Below the pieces are notes generated by a model. The model had not been told where the DNA came from and did not search any database. It saw nothing but the letters and a program-made list of their open reading frames with translations. Source: Ardenticatenales bacterium (GTDB lineage Bacteria; Chloroflexota; Anaerolineae; Promineifilales; UBA4811). From it: a stretch of 8,289 bases of DNA. The stretch's first letter is position 1. Each line of letters starts with the position of its first letter. Location: assembly GCA_013139935.1 (NCBI GenBank), contig WSZX01000413.1, positions 1-8,289 of the forward strand. The letters are read 5' to 3'. Below, piece by piece: positions 5,803-8,289 of the stretch. The translations under genes and the position numbers were made by a program.

Positions 5803-6225
5803 ATGTCTCACACATCAAGAGTCAGCCGGTATGCTCCAGGTGTTCTGGTCCTTGTCATCTGCCTCCTCTCGTTCAACTCCTGTGGCAGTGACGCAGTGTA
5901 TGGAGACGAAGCAGTCCTGACGGGCGGTGTCTACCTGGACTGCAGCAAGGAGTGTAGGGACCATGGCTCCTGCGGATCATCCGAGGAGACCGGAAAGACG
6001 ATCATCTTGCTGGGCTCTTCACCGGCCTTCCCCGGCGTGAGCACGGTTGGTTTTCGAGGTCTCACCGATGGCTCGGCCGTTGAGGTGGTGGACACAAAGG
6101 TCGTCGCCGGGATCGAGCAACGCAGCGGAAAAGATGTTCAGATCCGGTTCTACAAAGTGGTGGGTGGCTCCGATGATGCCGAGGGGTGGGTGCCCGGCTT
6201 TTGCATCGCGAATCAGGCTCCGTGA
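5803..6225 (+). CDS. Small exported SH3-like protein, probable lipoprotein
   Basis: This 140-residue protein has a classic export signal: basic N-terminus (Arg6, Arg9), hydrophobic run VLVLVICLLSF (14-24) and Cys27 followed by Gly-Ser-Asp. NSC at 25-27 is a loose lipobox (Phe at -3, Asn at -2), so lipoprotein anchoring is likely but not certain. The mature part is Cys-rich near its start (Cys47, 51, 57) with a late Cys134, which could pair in an oxidising envelope. Residues about 83-134 (FRGLTDGSAVEVVDTKVV... then IRFYKVVGG... and EGWVPGFCI) resemble a bacterial SH3-like domain, usually a cell-wall or ligand-binding module. No catalytic residues are evident. It begins one base after the methyltransferase relic's stop, with only a weak purine-rich stretch upstream. 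It has no obvious link to the catabolic genes and may be a lineage-specific insertion. Confidence 0.75.
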   Translation: MSHTSRVSRYAPGVLVLVICLLSFNSCGSDAVYGDEAVLTGGVYLDCSKECRDHGSCGSSEETGKTIILLGSSPAFPGVSTVGFRGLTDGSAVEVVDTKVVAGIEQRSGKDVQIRFYKVVGGSDDAEGWVPGFCIANQAP

Positions 6226-6251
6226 GGTGTCAGGGTGCGGAGCGGCGATTC

Positions 6252-7070
6252 ATGAGTAATCAGGAGGTATACCGGGCGCTGGCCGAGCCGGTTGGGCTGC
6301 CTGGGCCGGCCGCGCTTTGCACGGTTGTACGGACCGGGGGCTCGGTGCCGCGTCGCGCCGGCGCCAAGATGTTGGTCTACTCGGATGGCCAGACGGTCGG
6401 CACTGTTGGTGGAGGGGAGCTAGAGGCGCGTGTCATCGCCCATGCGCATGAGGTCGCGCAGAAGCGCGAGTCTGCTCTGATTACGGTCCCGCTGGTGGAT
6501 CCGAACAAGGGGGACGCCGGGGTCTGCGGCGGAGAGATGGATGTTTTCATCGAACCGGTTCTAGCCGAACCGACCATCCTGGTGATCGGCTGCGGTCACA
6601 TAGGCAGGGAGGTTGCCGCCCTGGCCAAATGGGCCGGTTTCCGCGTGGCGGTCACAGATGACCGTGTGGAATTCTGCGGCCCGGAACACGTGCCGGAGGC
6701 AGATATCTATCTGCCAGGGGCCATTCCAGAAGCGCTGGCCGGTTTCGAGATCACTGACCAGACCTACATTGCTGCCGCTACGCGGGGGGTAAGAACCGAT
6801 GTCCAGGCGCTACCCCACCTGCTTCGCTCGCCGGCCGCCTACGTCGGAGTCATAGGAAGCCGTCGCCGTTGGTCAGTGGCGGTGCAAGAACTGCAGGACT
6901 TGGGCGTGCCGGACGAGATTATTGGTCGTGCACACGCCCCGATCGGGCTAGAGATTGGGGCAGAAACCCCGCGCGAGATCGCGGTGAGCATTCTTGCCGA
7001 GATCATCGCGGAGCGCCAAGGGAGGGACGGCCGCCCAATGCGGTGGCACGCTCCGTCTCTGGTGATCTAG
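6252..7070 (+). CDS. xdhC: XdhC/CoxI-family molybdenum-hydroxylase maturation factor
   Basis: XdhC proteins bind molybdenum cofactor, help sulfurate it and insert it into xanthine-dehydrogenase-type enzymes. From ATG 6252 the product has 272 residues, the normal size. Domain 1 (XdhC-CoxI) shows GGSVPRRAGAKMLV (29-42), GTVGGGELEA (50-59) and CGGEMDVFIEP (92-102). Domain 2 is a Rossmann fold with VIGCGHIGRE (111-120) and TDDR (135-138). It then has GVIGSRRR (199-206) and a C-terminal GLEIGAETPREIAVSILAEI (232-251). The usual GH-x-x-D site in domain 2 reads ATRGVRTDVQAL (176-187), a variant. A longer frame from 6186 would overlap the lipoprotein gene and adds an unrelated N-terminus, so the shorter start is preferred. 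The next gene begins 47 bases on and encodes a hydroxylase subunit, the expected client. Confidence 0.94.
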   Translation: MSNQEVYRALAEPVGLPGPAALCTVVRTGGSVPRRAGAKMLVYSDGQTVGTVGGGELEARVIAHAHEVAQKRESALITVPLVDPNKGDAGVCGGEMDVFIEPVLAEPTILVIGCGHIGREVAALAKWAGFRVAVTDDRVEFCGPEHVPEADIYLPGAIPEALAGFEITDQTYIAAATRGVRTDVQALPHLLRSPAAYVGVIGSRRRWSVAVQELQDLGVPDEIIGRAHAPIGLEIGAETPREIAVSILAEIIAERQGRDGRPMRWHAPSLVI

Positions 7071-7117
7071 AGGGCGCAGCGCCTATCGCGACAAGAGCCA
7101 CGGACAGACCGAGTAAT

Positions 7118-8289
7118 ATGTGGAAGACCTATCACACCCCGGCAACCCTCGACCAGGCGCTGGCACTGCTGGCAGGCTATGGAGAGCGGGCGCGGGTCAT
7201 TGCCGGGGGAACCGACCTCGTGGTGGAGTTGGATCGGGGAATCCGCCAGATTGATGCCCTCATTGATGTCACGCGCATCCCCGGCCTAGATGAAATCGCT
7301 TTGGGCGATGACGGCTCGCTACATATCGGGGCAACGGTCACACATAATCAGCTGGTTGGATCGGAGCTTGTGATCAGGAGAGCGTTTCCGCTGGCCCAAG
7401 CAGCGGCGAGCGTTGGGGCGCCTCAAATACGCAACCGAGGCACCTTGGCCGGCAACCTGGTCACTGCGTCACCGGCGAACGATACCATCTCCCCTCTGTG
7501 GGCCCTGGGAGCCACGGTGAGGCTCCTTTCTCAGCGAGGAGAGCGAGTGTTGACCTTTCCCGACTTTTTTCTAGGGGTACGGCGCACTGCTCTCGCTCCA
7601 GACGAAATGGTGTCTGAGGTGATCATACCTCCCATGTCACCCGGCGCGCGGGGCACCTTTGTCAAGTTCGGATTGCGCCGGGCACAGGCGATTTCAGTCG
7701 TCAACGTGGCGACCGTACTGAATTGGCATGGCGGCGTCGTGATTGACGCGCGAATCACCGGCGGAAGCATCGCTCCTACGATCATACGGGCGCCAAGGGC
7801 AGAGGCCTACCTGGTGGGCAAGGCACTGACCGACGAGGTGGTTGCCCGGGCTGCCTCTCTCGCCGGAGAGGCAGCCCGGCCGATTGATGACATCCGTTCT
7901 CCGGCCGACTATCGGGCCCACATAGTGCGTGTACTGACCCGTCGTGCGTTGTTGGCGTTGCGCGATGGGACCGAGAGCGCCAACTGGCCTGTGGCACCGC
8001 CTATGCTCTGGGGGCGGACTGACGGCCATTTCCCGGTATGGAGAACGGCGGGTTCCGCAGAGCATTCCCTGATGGCGGGTCAACCGATCGAGACGACAGT
8101 CAACGGGAAGAGATACACTGTCCGGGGTGCCAATCACATTACGTTGCTTCACCTGCTCCGCAACCACCTCGGGCTGATGGGAACCAAGGAGGGATGCGGC
8201 GAAGGCGAGTGTGGTGCGTGTACCGTCTTGTTGGATGGGATCGCCGTCATGTCATGTCTGGTGCCTGCCCCCCGCGCGCACCGGGCCGA
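7118..8289 (+). CDS. Molybdenum-hydroxylase subunit, FAD domain fused to a [2Fe-2S] domain (partial)
   Basis: The frame runs 390 codons to the window edge with no stop, so the C-terminus is missing. Residues 1-284 form a CO-dehydrogenase/xanthine-dehydrogenase FAD subunit: AGGTDL (29-34), IRNRGTLAGNLVTASPANDT (FAD loop, TLAGN at 109-113), and the flavoprotein C-terminal domain starting near KFGLRRAQAISVVNVAT (184-200). A Trp/Pro-rich linker (285-323) leads to a plant-ferredoxin-like domain starting TTVNGKRYTVRG. It carries Cys360, Cys365, Cys368 and Cys380 in the canonical C-x4-C-x2-C-x11-C pattern (GCGEGECGACTVLLDG). The second iron-sulfur cluster domain would follow beyond the edge. Electrons from a molybdopterin subunit, expected downstream, would pass through the clusters to FAD. 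The domain order is reversed from eukaryotic xanthine dehydrogenase. The start is the first ATG after xdhC, with only a weak ribosome site. Confidence 0.93.
   Translation, partial: MWKTYHTPATLDQALALLAGYGERARVIAGGTDLVVELDRGIRQIDALIDVTRIPGLDEIALGDDGSLHIGATVTHNQLVGSELVIRRAFPLAQAAASVGAPQIRNRGTLAGNLVTASPANDTISPLWALGATVRLLSQRGERVLTFPDFFLGVRRTALAPDEMVSEVIIPPMSPGARGTFVKFGLRRAQAISVVNVATVLNWHGGVVIDARITGGSIAPTIIRAPRAEAYLVGKALTDEVVARAASLAGEAARPIDDIRSPADYRAHIVRVLTRRALLALRDGTESANWPVAPPMLWGRTDGHFPVWRTAGSAEHSLMAGQPIETTVNGKRYTVRGANHITLLHLLRNHLGLMGTKEGCGEGECGACTVLLDGIAVMSCLVPAPRAHRA
7846..7879 (+). repeat. Perfect 14-base inverted repeat inside the FAD/[2Fe-2S] gene
   Basis: CCGGGCTGCCTCTC (7846-7859) and GAGAGGCAGCCCGG (7866-7879) are exact reverse complements around a 6-base loop TCGCCG. 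It is the strongest stem in the window, lying in the C-terminal part of the FAD domain (Arg-Ala-Ala-Ser-Leu-Ala-Gly-Glu-Ala-Ala-Arg). There is no U-tract, so it is not an ordinary terminator. It may be a coincidence of an Ala-rich helix, or an mRNA stem that slows ribosomes before the domain linker. Confidence 0.6.

Noticed and set aside
6186..6251. Longer N-terminus for XdhC starting at ATG 6186
   Set aside because: It would overlap the lipoprotein gene by 40 bases and adds residues unlike the family; ATG 6252 gives the usual start and length.
7694..8167. Minus-strand frame of 157 codons opposite the FAD/[2Fe-2S] gene
   Set aside because: The + strand frame is continuous and carries FAD and iron-sulfur motifs; the antisense frame has none.
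1..8289. CRISPR array, tRNA, rRNA, transposase or phage gene
   Set aside because: No regularly spaced direct repeats, cloverleaf-type sequence, insertion-sequence ends or transposase motifs were found by eye on either strand.

Overview
The window is a GC-rich (by eye about 60%) bacterial stretch in which every supportable gene lies on the + strand. Short gaps, 4- to 8-base overlaps and shared stop/start codons suggest one or two long transcripts. The fused FAD/[2Fe-2S] gene and the general protein style suggest a Chloroflexota-like (Anaerolineae-type) or similar environmental bacterium. This is inference only, because no rRNA or marker gene is present.

Layout: 41-1261 encodes a class III (CaiB/BaiF) CoA-transferase. 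It overlaps by 4 bases a small cyclophilin-like-fold protein (1258-1635). Next, at 1648-1853, is a relic of a second CaiB-type gene: a Shine-Dalgarno, a start, an N-terminal scrap and a C-terminal scrap, with most of the middle deleted. An SsnA-type aminohydrolase follows (1931-3301). After a 216-base gap with an inverted repeat comes a second, unrelated amidohydrolase (3518-4732). The following 286-base spacer holds a strong inverted repeat and a coding-like frame whose stop overlaps the next start. A PaaI-type hotdog thioesterase follows (5019-5480). It overlaps a broken, truncated SAM-dependent methyltransferase (5473-5801). Then come a small secreted/lipoprotein SH3-like protein (5803-6225), an XdhC-type molybdenum-hydroxylase maturation factor (6252-7070) and, running off the right edge, a molybdenum-hydroxylase subunit with the FAD domain placed before the [2Fe-2S] domain (7118-8289, partial).

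How it may work together (inference): the XdhC factor and the FAD/[2Fe-2S] subunit point to a xanthine-dehydrogenase-family enzyme whose molybdopterin subunit should lie just downstream. SsnA-type enzymes are known companions of such hydroxylases. Hydroxylation of an N-heterocycle, hydrolytic deamination or ring opening by the two amidohydrolases, then CoA transfer and thioester hydrolysis, would make a coherent catabolic route. The substrate cannot be read from the sequence. At least two genes in the array have decayed, so the locus appears to be shedding functions while keeping its transcriptional layout.
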